From Acidobacteriota bacterium (GTDB taxonomy: Bacteria > Acidobacteriota > Thermoanaerobaculia > Multivoradales > Multivoraceae), in assembly GCA_029263415.1 (NCBI GenBank), contig JAJCXN010000044.1, forward strand, positions 62,001 to 126,000: 64,000 nucleotides of DNA, read 5' to 3'. The position numbers were made by a program, and so were the translations under genes. Each line of letters opens with the position of its first letter. Positions within the stretch are counted from its first letter, which is position 1. The notes beneath the pieces are model-generated. The model made no database searches and had not been told where the DNA came from. It saw nothing but the letters and a program-made list of their open reading frames with translations. This document shows positions 54,858 through 64,000 of this stretch, one piece after another.

Positions 54858-57698
54858 CTAGGGCGACGACCAAGCGCTGGTGCTACCACTCTCGAACCCA
54901 TCCGAGAAGATGGGATCCTGGGTTACCGCAGTCGCGCAGTCGGAGAAGAACGATGTGTTGCCGTCAGCATCGGTGGAGGTCGCGGTCACGATCTCTCCGA
55001 CGGCCAGGGTCCCGCCCGGGCTCACCGAAAAAGAACTGCTCCCGCTGGTCACGAGTGCGCTCCCCAGATATCGCCGCCCCTCACCAGCTCCGCTGCCATC
55101 ACAGACGACGTTGGCAAAAAACTCAAGGGTGGTATCTGAAGCGAGCGGCCCATCGAAGGTACCGGCAACCGCCACCGGCGTCTCGAACACTGTTGTCAGT
55201 TCCGGTGGTTCTTGACCGTCGTTGGTGCCACCGCTGAGGCCGATACCGCCGCCCGAGTTGTCGTATATGGAGTTGGCGCTGACAGTGTTGCCGCTGAAGC
55301 AGCAGCTGTTCTCGGTGACGCGAACACCATCGCCATCGTTGAAGGCGATGGTGTTGGCGGCTCCGAGGGCAGCCCCGCCAACGGTGTTGTCGTCCGCCTC
55401 ATCGATCAGTACACCATGACTGCCGTTGGCAAGATCCGTGCTGCCACCCGCGTTAGTGCCAATGAAGTTGCCGACGATCAGGATGTCCTTCGGCGTCACC
55501 CCAACGCGATCGATCTCGATCCCTTGTTGCAGGTTGCCACCGATGACATTGGCTTCCACTTTGACGGTTACATCGGCGTCGTTGCCAAAGAGATTGGTCA
55601 TTTCGATGCCGTCCTCACCATTCGGGATCACGTCAGTCAAAGCCAGGTTGGTGCCGATGGAGTTCCCCGCAACGACGTTACGAGTGATCGCTGTCAGCCC
55701 AAAATCTGCAATGTGAACGCCGTCGCGATCGTTACCCGAGATTAGATTGCCGGCGCCCGCGACGGTACCGCCGACGGTGACGTCGCTCGCATTCTCGATG
55801 TACACGCCGTGTTCAAACCGACTGATCGCAGCCGTACCAAGAGCATTCGTCCCGATTCGATTGCCTTGGACCTTGGTCCCCGTCGATCCGGTAATGTGAA
55901 GACCGTAGGCGAACGCAAAGTCTGTGTCGTTGCCAGCGATCACATTCAACGCGGCAGGAATCGTGCCGCCAATCAGCGAGTCGATGCCACCGGTGACCCT
56001 CACACCGGACTGACTGGTGCCAACGAGCCGGGCTGCACCGTCTGCTGACGCGCCGAGCATGTTGCCCTGGACCAAGGTGCCGCGGCCGCCGCCAATGCTG
56101 ATCGGGCTCGAGCTAATCGCAGGCGTGAGCGAGCCTGAGATCACGTTGCCTTCGCCTGGCAAGGTGCCACCAATAGTGTTAGCGAGGCAATCGGTGAGGC
56201 CATCGCTACTGATGCCAGTCACCGTAACCCCGCCCCGAGCCATCACGCCACCCGCCACGCCCATGTCGACCGGGGTAGAACCGTCGGCGCGCACGCCGAA
56301 GTAGTTGTTGATGACCCGATTGTCTTCGGCGCAGTTAATTCCACTGCCGATGTCGAGGCTGCCCCTTGCAAAGTAGTTTCGTTCCGCTAGCAACGTGCCG
56401 CCAATCGTGTTGCCGCTGGAGTAGACATCAAGACTGGCATCGCGTAGAACAGTCGTGAGGGCGGGGGTAGTCCCGAAGTAGTTCCCAGTCACAAAGTTGC
56501 CGTCGCCCGTCTCGAGTTCCAGACAGACGCCGTCGAAGATCATCCCGCGCACGGTGCTCGCGCCACCCTCGATCTGAAGGGCACAGCTGCCGGGCGTCCC
56601 GCTTGGATCCACGGTCGCCAGGCCTGCACCGTCGATCACTACCGGCCCGGTGGCCACAATGCCGCCGCGGGCAAAGGTTGGCGAGATCGTCATCGCACCA
56701 GAAAAGGAGATCTCCTGCGTTCCTACAACCACGTTCGCCAGTTCGATCGCGGCTCGCAACGTGCACGGACCCGGGGCTGCACAGCTGACTCCAGACTCAC
56801 CTTCCCCTTCATCACCACTGGAGTTGACAACGTAATCCGAGCCAACCGAGCGGTTCGCGGTGGCGAGAGGTCGTGCGGCCGTTGATGGCCATCGCACGCT
56901 CGCCTGTCTTGACCCGCGACCGACGACGACCGCAACTGGAGCTTTTTGCATGCGCGTCACGGCGACCAATTCGGCATTCAAATGCACGACTCGAGACGGC
57001 GCGGCCAGAGCACCATGCGGCGACTGGAACACCTGGTGGACAAGCTCCTCGCCAGCCGCAACAATCATCACCAGATCCTGGATTCCATCTGCCGGCACAA
57101 GGTCGCTCTTAGCCCAAGAAACCATCTGGCCCACCAAAGCGATCGGTTGAACCGCGGAGAACCGACCGCGTCCGTCACCTCGCGCTACTAGGAAGAAATC
57201 ATCCCCTGAGGCAGCCAATAGCAAGTCGAGGTCGCCGTCACCATCAACATCTGCAGACAAGAGCGACTCGACCGGCGAATCCAGCGTGACGAAGTGTTCA
57301 TCATCTCTCGGCTCATAGAAGAGTGGTTGATCTAGACCGCGAAGGCCAGTCGGCCGCCTCGACATCTCGGAATGAATGGCCGCACGACCGACGAAAACAA
57401 CCAGTCGCTGCGACGCGGTGCCGCCGACATCGCGGACCGCCACCAAGTCAGGCACACCATCGTTGGTGAAGTCCGCGACATGCAGCAGAGCATCCCTTTT
57501 CGAATCATCCCCAGCCCATGCCTCGACGGTCTCAAGGCTAACCGCGAGCTCAAGCTCCGAAGATCCCGCTGCCAGGACAATCAGCGTATCCGCGCCACCG
57601 TCGAGTTCTGAAGCGGTCGCGGAGCCAACCACAAGCGACATCAAGATCAAAAGTGTCAGTCCGAGCCTGGGGCTTTGTCGTCGTGCGACCGTGAACAT
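54858..57698 (-). CDS. Secreted right-handed beta-helix protein with FG-GAP-like start and DGFESG tail
   Basis: A 946-residue exported protein. The signal peptide is LGLTLLILMSLVVGSATASE. The first 250 residues have FG-GAP-like Ca motifs (DFTNDGVPDLVAV, DVDGDGDLDLLLA). From about 300, SSGDEGEGESGVSCAAPGPC and TLRAAIELANV open a parallel beta-helix of the 'CSLREAI' surface type. Its coils repeat IGGT...NVISGN (e.g. TVGGTVAGAGNLISGNDRDG). The C-terminus is IFSDGFESGSTSAWSSP. TAGGAG lies 7-8 bases before the ATG. It is 132 bases downstream of the CHAT gene in the same direction. Adhesin or surface layer role is inferred. Confidence 0.87.
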   Translation of the reverse strand: MFTVARRQSPRLGLTLLILMSLVVGSATASELDGGADTLIVLAAGSSELELAVSLETVEAWAGDDSKRDALLHVADFTNDGVPDLVAVRDVGGTASQRLVVFVGRAAIHSEMSRRPTGLRGLDQPLFYEPRDDEHFVTLDSPVESLLSADVDGDGDLDLLLAASGDDFFLVARGDGRGRFSAVQPIALVGQMVSWAKSDLVPADGIQDLVMIVAAGEELVHQVFQSPHGALAAPSRVVHLNAELVAVTRMQKAPVAVVVGRGSRQASVRWPSTAARPLATANRSVGSDYVVNSSGDEGEGESGVSCAAPGPCTLRAAIELANVVVGTQEISFSGAMTISPTFARGGIVATGPVVIDGAGLATVDPSGTPGSCALQIEGGASTVRGMIFDGVCLELETGDGNFVTGNYFGTTPALTTVLRDASLDVYSSGNTIGGTLLAERNYFARGSLDIGSGINCAEDNRVINNYFGVRADGSTPVDMGVAGGVMARGGVTVTGISSDGLTDCLANTIGGTLPGEGNVISGSLTPAISSSPISIGGGRGTLVQGNMLGASADGAARLVGTSQSGVRVTGGIDSLIGGTIPAALNVIAGNDTDFAFAYGLHITGSTGTKVQGNRIGTNALGTAAISRFEHGVYIENASDVTVGGTVAGAGNLISGNDRDGVHIADFGLTAITRNVVAGNSIGTNLALTDVIPNGEDGIEMTNLFGNDADVTVKVEANVIGGNLQQGIEIDRVGVTPKDILIVGNFIGTNAGGSTDLANGSHGVLIDEADDNTVGGAALGAANTIAFNDGDGVRVTENSCCFSGNTVSANSIYDNSGGGIGLSGGTNDGQEPPELTTVFETPVAVAGTFDGPLASDTTLEFFANVVCDGSGAGEGRRYLGSALVTSGSSSFSVSPGGTLAVGEIVTATSTDADGNTSFFSDCATAVTQDPIFSDGFESGSTSAWSSP

Positions 57699-57830
57699 GG
57701 GCAGTGCTCCTATGAGGGTTCAATGTTCTGTTTGACCGCTGCGGAGTCACCGCCGCTCATCGAACAATGAGAGCGCCCAGAGCCAGTGCCGTTACACCGA
57801 ACACACGGATTCGGCCACAAACCGCTGCCC

Positions 57831-60260
57831 TTAGGGCACGCCTGTCAAAGTGAAAGCGGCCCAGAAGCGTGGATGAGCAAGAGACACCGGCCGCTCACGC
57901 AACACCACTCGACGCTGGGACGTCTGCTGGACCAACTCTCGCCGGGTCAAGAGAAGAGCTCTTGACCGTGGATTCCCTTCGGCAAGGTGGCCATAGAACG
58001 TCTTCATAAAACGCAGCGTGGCTTCGTCGTCGACATCCCACAGCGACGCCAGGACGGACGAAGCACCAGCGTAGAGAAAGGACTGCTGCAGCCCCACAAA
58101 GCCCTCGCCCCGGCGCAGTTGGCCCCGTGCAGTGCGGCACGCGGACAGTGTTACCAAGTCGGCGTCGAGGGTCAACGCCAGCACTTCACCTGCCAACATC
58201 AACCCATCTGCCTCGGCGTCGCCTTCGAGCAGCAGAGCCGAGGTCATAGGAGCAACATCATCAACCAAGCCGTGAGTCGCGAAGTGCAGGATCGAGTAGG
58301 GAGAGCGTCTCTTCAGCACGCTCAGCAACCATGACTCTGACGCAGCGTCGGCCAAGACCACGTTCGATTCAGGCAGCAGCTTGCCGATTGCGCGGGCCTC
58401 CTCCTGTGCGAAGCGTAGCGCCTCGAGCGACGACCTTTGGGCGAGTCCGCGCACGGCGCTACCACCGCCGAGCGGATCGCTCGCGACCCCGGGTGCCACA
58501 GCCAGTACGGCCGTCGCTCGCCCCTCGCCCTTTCCTCGGCTGCGCGCTGCAGACCGTAGGGTGCGCTCGCGTAGCAAGAGCAGGCTACCCGCAGACGGCG
58601 AATAGACGATCTCCTTCTCGAGCCCCAGATACGAACAGTCACGATAGTCGCGATGAAACACCGCCGGGCCGCCCTCGTCGCGGTCTACCCCCTCCGTGCA
58701 GTGAGAGACCAATGCTTCGAACGCCAGGCGATTGAGATCACCGTGCCTCACGATTAGCAGCCGTTGCGCTTGATGCACAGCCGCCGGCAACGGCTCAATC
58801 AACAGACGAAAGAGCGCCCGCCCGTGCCCTAGGTGTTCGCGGGCGCCTCCGCTGAGGTCAAGATCCTCGGCCAGCGCCTGACTCCGTAGAGGCTTCGTGT
58901 ATCCCTCGATCGCTGCTTCCAGCACTCCTGCGGCAAGTGGCACCTGAGTGGTCAAAATTTGAGTCTTGGTCAATGTCCACGCGATCAACCGATCCTGTGC
59001 TCGCCAATATGCGACCAGCACTTCACCCTCTGCGAGCGAGTCGCGCAACTGCTCCTGGCTTGGCTGAGTCGGCCTGACCAGCTCGGCATAGCGCACATCC
59101 TTGCTGCGGATCGCCGAGTGGTGGTCTGCGAGTGCTACCGCGAGTTGCTGGAATGAATCGCCCTCAGCGGCATCTTGCTCACCAAATCGCAGTTGAGCCA
59201 TCTGCGCATAGAGTTCGAGTTCCCGCTCACGCAACGCAGGTACGCGTCGCGCTGCGCGGTCCAGATCGCGCTCGCGCAACATGTCCAGAAAACTGCGCGC
59301 GTGGAACCGCTCAGCAATGTCGAACGCCTGATTGCCACGATAGGTGTCAGCCAGCAGCAGGATCCAACGCTCATAGGCATTGACCTGGCGATCGAGGAAA
59401 TTGGTGCGCTCAGCGCCCAGTAGCTGGTTGGCATCGCGGCTCTCTTCAAAACCCGCGACCGCAGAGCGAAGGTCGTCCTCGGCGTCTTGATAGCGCCCCA
59501 GCTTGCGCAGAAGATCTGCGCGATTACAGTAGGCAAAACGCAGTGTCTGTTGGTCGTTGTGGCTGGCTGCGAGAGGTACCAGAACGTCGTAAGCGGCCAG
59601 TGCCTCATCGACGAGGCCGAGCGCTTGCAGACCGTAGGCTTTGGCGCCCAAGGCACGCGCCGCCTGCGGCTCGGTCACCGGATTGACCTCTTTCAGGACG
59701 CGCACCGCCAGCTCAATCGCTTCCGCGGGCCTAAGTGACGCCATCGCGTTCGCGCGATCTGCGTCCACCTCCGTTGCCCGTTCCACATCCCCCACGGCGC
59801 GCAACAGCTCAACCGAACGTTCCCAGCTGATGAGAGCCGCCTGCCGTCCCTCATTGATGAGCAGCAGAGCACCCCGCGCGAACTCAAGCTCGGCCTCTAT
59901 GCGCCCACTGTGGGTCGTTTGTTCGAGCAGCCGAACCGCTTCCACTAGATCTTCGTTGGCTCGATGTCGGCTCCCAGCGTTGGCCCAGGAGCGTCCTTTC
60001 TGCGCAAGCAATCGCCCGTGCCAATAGTCGTCGAGTGCCTGCCTCGCACGCACGACCGCCGGCTCCAGCACCGCGACAGCTCCTCTGTAGTCCATTGCCC
60101 GGTGCCGTTGCGCCGCCTCTTGTGCGCTCGCTTCAAACGCCCCGACTTGTGCCCAACCGGGGAGGCTGACCATCAGCCCGAGCACAAGCGTCGGTACAGC
60201 GCGGCCGACGATCGACCCCCCAGGTCGTCGCCTCTCAGGCTCTGTCGGCGAAAGTGCCAT
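57831..60260 (-). CDS. Exported TPR-CHAT (caspase-like) protease
   Basis: An 809-residue protein. A signal peptide or anchor (VPTLVLGLMVSLPGWAQ) is followed by about eight TPR-like helical repeats (residues ~45-380; YGLQALGLVDEALAAYDVLV, FAYCNRADLLRKLGRYQDAE). The C-terminal CHAT domain (about 480-809) has the catalytic His in SILHFATHGLVDD and Cys in LVTLSACRTARGQLRRGEGF, then SFLYAGASSVLASLWDVDDE, so it should be active. I chose ATG 60260, which opens the signal peptide; the frame stays open upstream into the anti-sigma gene. It overlaps the anti-sigma 3' end (60271) only if a longer start is used. The setting suggests it is controlled with, or acts on, the sigma/anti-sigma pair. Confidence 0.88.
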   Translation of the reverse strand: MALSPTEPERRRPGGSIVGRAVPTLVLGLMVSLPGWAQVGAFEASAQEAAQRHRAMDYRGAVAVLEPAVVRARQALDDYWHGRLLAQKGRSWANAGSRHRANEDLVEAVRLLEQTTHSGRIEAELEFARGALLLINEGRQAALISWERSVELLRAVGDVERATEVDADRANAMASLRPAEAIELAVRVLKEVNPVTEPQAARALGAKAYGLQALGLVDEALAAYDVLVPLAASHNDQQTLRFAYCNRADLLRKLGRYQDAEDDLRSAVAGFEESRDANQLLGAERTNFLDRQVNAYERWILLLADTYRGNQAFDIAERFHARSFLDMLRERDLDRAARRVPALRERELELYAQMAQLRFGEQDAAEGDSFQQLAVALADHHSAIRSKDVRYAELVRPTQPSQEQLRDSLAEGEVLVAYWRAQDRLIAWTLTKTQILTTQVPLAAGVLEAAIEGYTKPLRSQALAEDLDLSGGAREHLGHGRALFRLLIEPLPAAVHQAQRLLIVRHGDLNRLAFEALVSHCTEGVDRDEGGPAVFHRDYRDCSYLGLEKEIVYSPSAGSLLLLRERTLRSAARSRGKGEGRATAVLAVAPGVASDPLGGGSAVRGLAQRSSLEALRFAQEEARAIGKLLPESNVVLADAASESWLLSVLKRRSPYSILHFATHGLVDDVAPMTSALLLEGDAEADGLMLAGEVLALTLDADLVTLSACRTARGQLRRGEGFVGLQQSFLYAGASSVLASLWDVDDEATLRFMKTFYGHLAEGNPRSRALLLTRRELVQQTSQRRVVLRERPVSLAHPRFWAAFTLTGVP

Positions 60261-60270
60261 CAGCGGACCG

Positions 60271-61356
60271 CTAGCGCTCGGACTCCGCAGCCAGGCTCTT
60301 GAGCCACATCGCTGCGAGTTCGGAGCCAATCCCGATGCGCGTGTACAAAGCCAGCCCAAGTTCCTGAGCGTGACGCAGTTGGTCCAAGTCTTTTGCGGCC
60401 TCCAACAGTTCAGAGCTAGCCGCATCAATGCGCCCCGCTCTTGCAAGGGCGGTGGCGGCAAGTGCGGGATACTGACTCAAAGCGCTCAACGAACGGGCCA
60501 ACCGGCCTTGTTCATCGCTTGAAGACACCCGGAACGGAACGTACGTCGATGCGATCACGTCTCCCTCAATTGAGGCGTTCACCTTCCACACGTAGTCTTG
60601 GCCCCGTTCGAGAGCGCTCCTGCCTTCGGGGAGTCCTGAGCGCAGGATCTCGATGCCGCCGTGGCGAGCGCTCGATTCAGCCACCCAAACCGCAACCGGC
60701 TGCTCGTCGATATTCAGAACATGGATTTCATACTCCACTCGCTCCATTGCGCCGCCTTGGCCAGCACCGCCAACCGCGGCAAACGCAAAAACGGGACGCT
60801 GGGTCTCAACGCTCGACCAGCGCGGCGAGAGCGGTTCGGGCACCGCACTGCTTAGCGACCGAACCACAGCGCCCGAGTTCGTGACCGGGATCTTGGTTAG
60901 CAGGTCGTTCACGGGCCACTGACCGTCTCGCAGCAGGGACTCCACCGATCCACGCTCCGCCACCCCTAGCGACGCGTAGTCGGCCAAGGCGAGACCAGCT
61001 CGAGGTCCTACTTCCTTGGAGAACCACAACACAGCACTCAGACCGACCAAAAGCAGAGCAGCAGCCGCCAATGCGAGCCGGTTCCATCTGATGCGACTGG
61101 AGCTGGTTTCCACCTGCGTGCCAACGCTTTCACCCCCAGCGATGAGTGCCACGGTTCGGCACTCCTCGCAGTCGGCCAAGTGCTCGTCGATTCGCTCCAG
61201 TTCTTTCGTGTTCGAGATCACGCCGTCGATGTACGCGGTCAGTGCTGCGTCGTCCAGATGCAGGCCTTGAGGCGGCCCGGCAGGAGCGCGCAGCACAGCG
61301 CCGAGATCAGCTGCTAGTCGATCCAACTCGTGGGTGGTGTGTTCGTCGCTGGTCAT
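60271..61356 (-). CDS. Zinc-finger transmembrane anti-sigma factor
   Basis: A 361-residue protein. Residues 30-75 form the anti-sigma zinc finger (AYIDGVISNTKELERIDEHL, then ADCEEC, with His59, Cys63 and Cys66). A single span lies at about 95-115 (ALAAAALLLVGLSAVLWF). A periplasmic domain of about 240 residues follows (EYEIHVLNIDEQPVAVWVAE, LERGQDYVWKVNASIEG). It is 58 bases downstream of the ECF sigma gene and ends 10 bases before the CHAT start. The layout is a membrane-anchored sensor releasing the sigma factor upon an envelope signal, as in the RseA type (inference). Confidence 0.88.
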   Translation of the reverse strand: MTSDEHTTHELDRLAADLGAVLRAPAGPPQGLHLDDAALTAYIDGVISNTKELERIDEHLADCEECRTVALIAGGESVGTQVETSSSRIRWNRLALAAAALLLVGLSAVLWFSKEVGPRAGLALADYASLGVAERGSVESLLRDGQWPVNDLLTKIPVTNSGAVVRSLSSAVPEPLSPRWSSVETQRPVFAFAAVGGAGQGGAMERVEYEIHVLNIDEQPVAVWVAESSARHGGIEILRSGLPEGRSALERGQDYVWKVNASIEGDVIASTYVPFRVSSSDEQGRLARSLSALSQYPALAATALARAGRIDAASSELLEAAKDLDQLRHAQELGLALYTRIGIGSELAAMWLKSLAAESER

Positions 61357-61414
61357 GTCACTAATGAGATCCGTACTTCTTGTTAGCGTTACAAAAGTTC
61401 AAGGCGTTCTTGGT

Positions 61415-61993
61415 CTAGGGCCCATCCTGCGAGTCGAGGAATTCCGGCGCCACCTCGCCCACCTCGCGACGCAAGCGCACCAAGGCATCATGCACAGCCT
61501 TGCGGGCTGCGCCCGGCTTCAAACCGATCAAGCCCGCGATGCGGGACGGTGGCTCTTCGTCGCCGAAGCGCAGCCGCAAGACCAGGCGATCCCGCGCCGA
61601 GAGACGCGCTATCGACCGTTCGACAGCACTGCGGCGCTCGCGGGTAGCCACCAGTTCCAGCTGCGGCGCCGGAGCCGCGACCTCTTCGAGATCTCGCTCT
61701 GAGGCCTCGTCCGCAACATGTTGCGGTCGGTTGAGCCACAGCCGAGTTGCGATCACCGTGACATAGGTAGTGATCTTGCCCTCGCCACGCCAAGCCGCCA
61801 GCGCCCGATGATCACGCTCCCACAGCCGCTCAATGGTCGCTTGGAGCAACTCCTCCGCCGCTTCTCGATCGAGCCCAAAACGACCCAAGGCGAGACCGAT
61901 CACCAAACCTCGGCAGCGCTCCGCCAACCGATCCGCGGCATCAGGATCTCGGGTCAAGACAGCCTCGACCAGCTCGACGTCACTCTCAGCCAT
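61415..61993 (-). CDS. ECF-type RNA polymerase sigma factor
   Basis: A 192-residue sigma factor. Region 2 is seen in DRLAERCRGLVIGLALGRFG, EELLQATIERLWERD and the promoter-melting stretch WRGEGKITTYVTVIATRLWL. Region 4 has VERSIARLSARDRLVLRLRF and the helix-turn-helix SRIAGLIGLKPGAARKAVHD. The region 2-4 linker contains EVAAPAPQLE. It stands at the head of a sigma / anti-sigma / CHAT / beta-helix run. No confident promoter motif was found in the 38 bases before it. Confidence 0.92.
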   Translation of the reverse strand: MAESDVELVEAVLTRDPDAADRLAERCRGLVIGLALGRFGLDREAAEELLQATIERLWERDHRALAAWRGEGKITTYVTVIATRLWLNRPQHVADEASERDLEEVAAPAPQLELVATRERRSAVERSIARLSARDRLVLRLRFGDEEPPSRIAGLIGLKPGAARKAVHDALVRLRREVGEVAPEFLDSQDGP

Positions 61994-62031
61994 CAGTGCC
62001 CCTCAATGGTGACGTACTCAGCGGACTCCTA

Positions 62032-63429
<1,398 letters not shown>

Positions 63430-63631
63430 AGCTTGTCCGCTCCAAGAAAAGTGCGTCCCCCCGCCTCAGGCCGTGGCGACCCAGAGGGGTTCTAGGTTTG
63501 GCTGTCGCAGGCGATTGGCGCTCTAGGCCAACGTGTCCCAACTAGCACCGGCTCAATTGAGCCTTCGATGCCACCGACTGGGGTCCTGCAAGAATGTCTG
63601 CAAACGACTGTAACACGCAGCGTTTTGGCTG

Positions 63632-64000
63632 CTACCCGCCCGGCCCCACCACCACCTTCTGTGCGCACTGTGCGTCCAGTCGGACCGTTCTTGGTTCACC
63701 CGGTGCAGCGGTCTCTTCCCTGGCGGGCGTGACTTGGGCGCTGAGCGACCCATCGTCGCGTTCGACCACCCGAATCATCGAGCCCGGCACCACCCCATCG
63801 GCTTCGAGGGCACGCAAGAAATCGGCGGTTTGGTCCAGTACACGAACCACCTTGAGCTCTTCATCGACCGCGCACTCCATCAAGCTCGGCAGCGGCACTT
63901 CCACGATCGGTCCGTCCGACGTCGGAATCGGATCTCCATGCGGATCAGCCCGAGGGAAGCCCAGCATCTCGTCCATTCGTTCGATCAATCGGTCGGAGAC
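63632..64000 (-). CDS. DtxR/MntR-family metal-dependent regulator, C-terminal part (cut by window edge)
   Basis: The last ~122 residues of a metalloregulator. VSDRLIERMDEMLGFPRADP followed by HGDPIPTSDG is the hallmark of the DtxR/IdeR/MntR dimerisation domain (typically 'HPxxDPHGxPIP'). A FeoA/SH3-like domain follows (ADGVVPGSMIRVVERDDGSL). The C-terminus is QKVVVGPGG. The DNA-binding half lies beyond the right edge. It probably controls iron or manganese genes; no metal transporter is visible here. Confidence 0.85.
   Translation of the reverse strand, partial: VSDRLIERMDEMLGFPRADPHGDPIPTSDGPIVEVPLPSLMECAVDEELKVVRVLDQTADFLRALEADGVVPGSMIRVVERDDGSLSAQVTPAREETAAPGEPRTVRLDAQCAQKVVVGPGG

Noticed and set aside
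57826-57838. TGCCC/GGGCA inverted repeat spanning the CHAT stop codon as a terminator
   Set aside because: Only five base pairs with a three-base loop and no U-tract; likely chance.
60261-60461. Upstream extension of the CHAT reading frame
   Set aside because: It overlaps the end of the anti-sigma gene in another frame, and the translated extension is Arg/Trp/Cys-rich without similarity to a leader; the signal peptide starts at 60260.

Overview
The window looks like chromosome of a GC-rich, Gram-negative member of Acidobacteriota, most like class Thermoanaerobaculia. This placement is inferred from gene content: LpxC (lipid A), NtrY/NtrX- and EnvC-like envelope genes, two DUF4388 proteins, a TPR/FG-GAP/ASPIC giant, a secreted beta-helix protein ending in a DGFESG-type tail, a dnaK-hspR pair and SelB. 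It was not tested by phylogeny. No rRNA, tRNA, CRISPR array, phage or transposase gene was seen.

Layout. 1-3.4 kb: carB (5' part), a small Cys-rich protein, a LolC/E-type permease and carA, all leftward. 3.6-4.4 kb: an unknown exported protein. 4.5-11.2 kb: a leftward run of dnaK, hspR, a DnaC-like ATPase, a SPOR-SpoIID protein, methylmalonyl-CoA epimerase and a hypothetical; dnaK has a good sigma70 promoter and an HspR-like palindrome. 11.5-15.4 kb: DUF1844, TPR and DUF4388 genes (leftward). 15.6 kb: mazG (rightward). 16.4-23.0 kb: an envC-like / S41 protease-like / YibQ-like deacetylase envelope cluster, split by a 3 kb island (18686-21720) of repeated elements, microsatellites, an orphan lipoprotein and a decayed gene. 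23.1-24.9 kb: STAS and RsbW-like partner-switching pair, and a CPBP protease. 25.1-27.9 kb (rightward): glpX, dcd, DUF4388. 27.9-30.4 kb: SpoIIE-type phosphatase and nucleoside transporter. 30.5-33.2 kb: nuclease-helicase fusion. 33.4-36.1 kb: receptor Ser/Thr kinase with a degenerate cyclase-like domain. 36.2-40.1 kb: hypothetical, uvrA, smpB. 40.4-48.6 kb (rightward): lpxC, DUF4390, NtrY-like, NtrX-like, yqeY, selB. 48.6-51.4 kb: polA. 51.4-54.8 kb: giant TPR/FG-GAP/ASPIC protein. 54.9-62.0 kb (leftward): ECF sigma, zinc-finger anti-sigma, exported TPR-CHAT protease and secreted beta-helix protein. 62.0-64.0 kb: NSS-family transporter and the C-terminal end of a DtxR-family regulator.

How genes work together. 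The strongest candidate for an undescribed system is the ECF sigma / anti-sigma / exported CHAT protease / beta-helix surface protein run. Second is the repeat island inside the envC-ctp-yibQ cluster, where the S41 protein has lost both catalytic residues. Third is the receptor kinase whose cyclase-like module has lost catalytic residues. Alignments quoted here were done by eye; no search or folding program was run.
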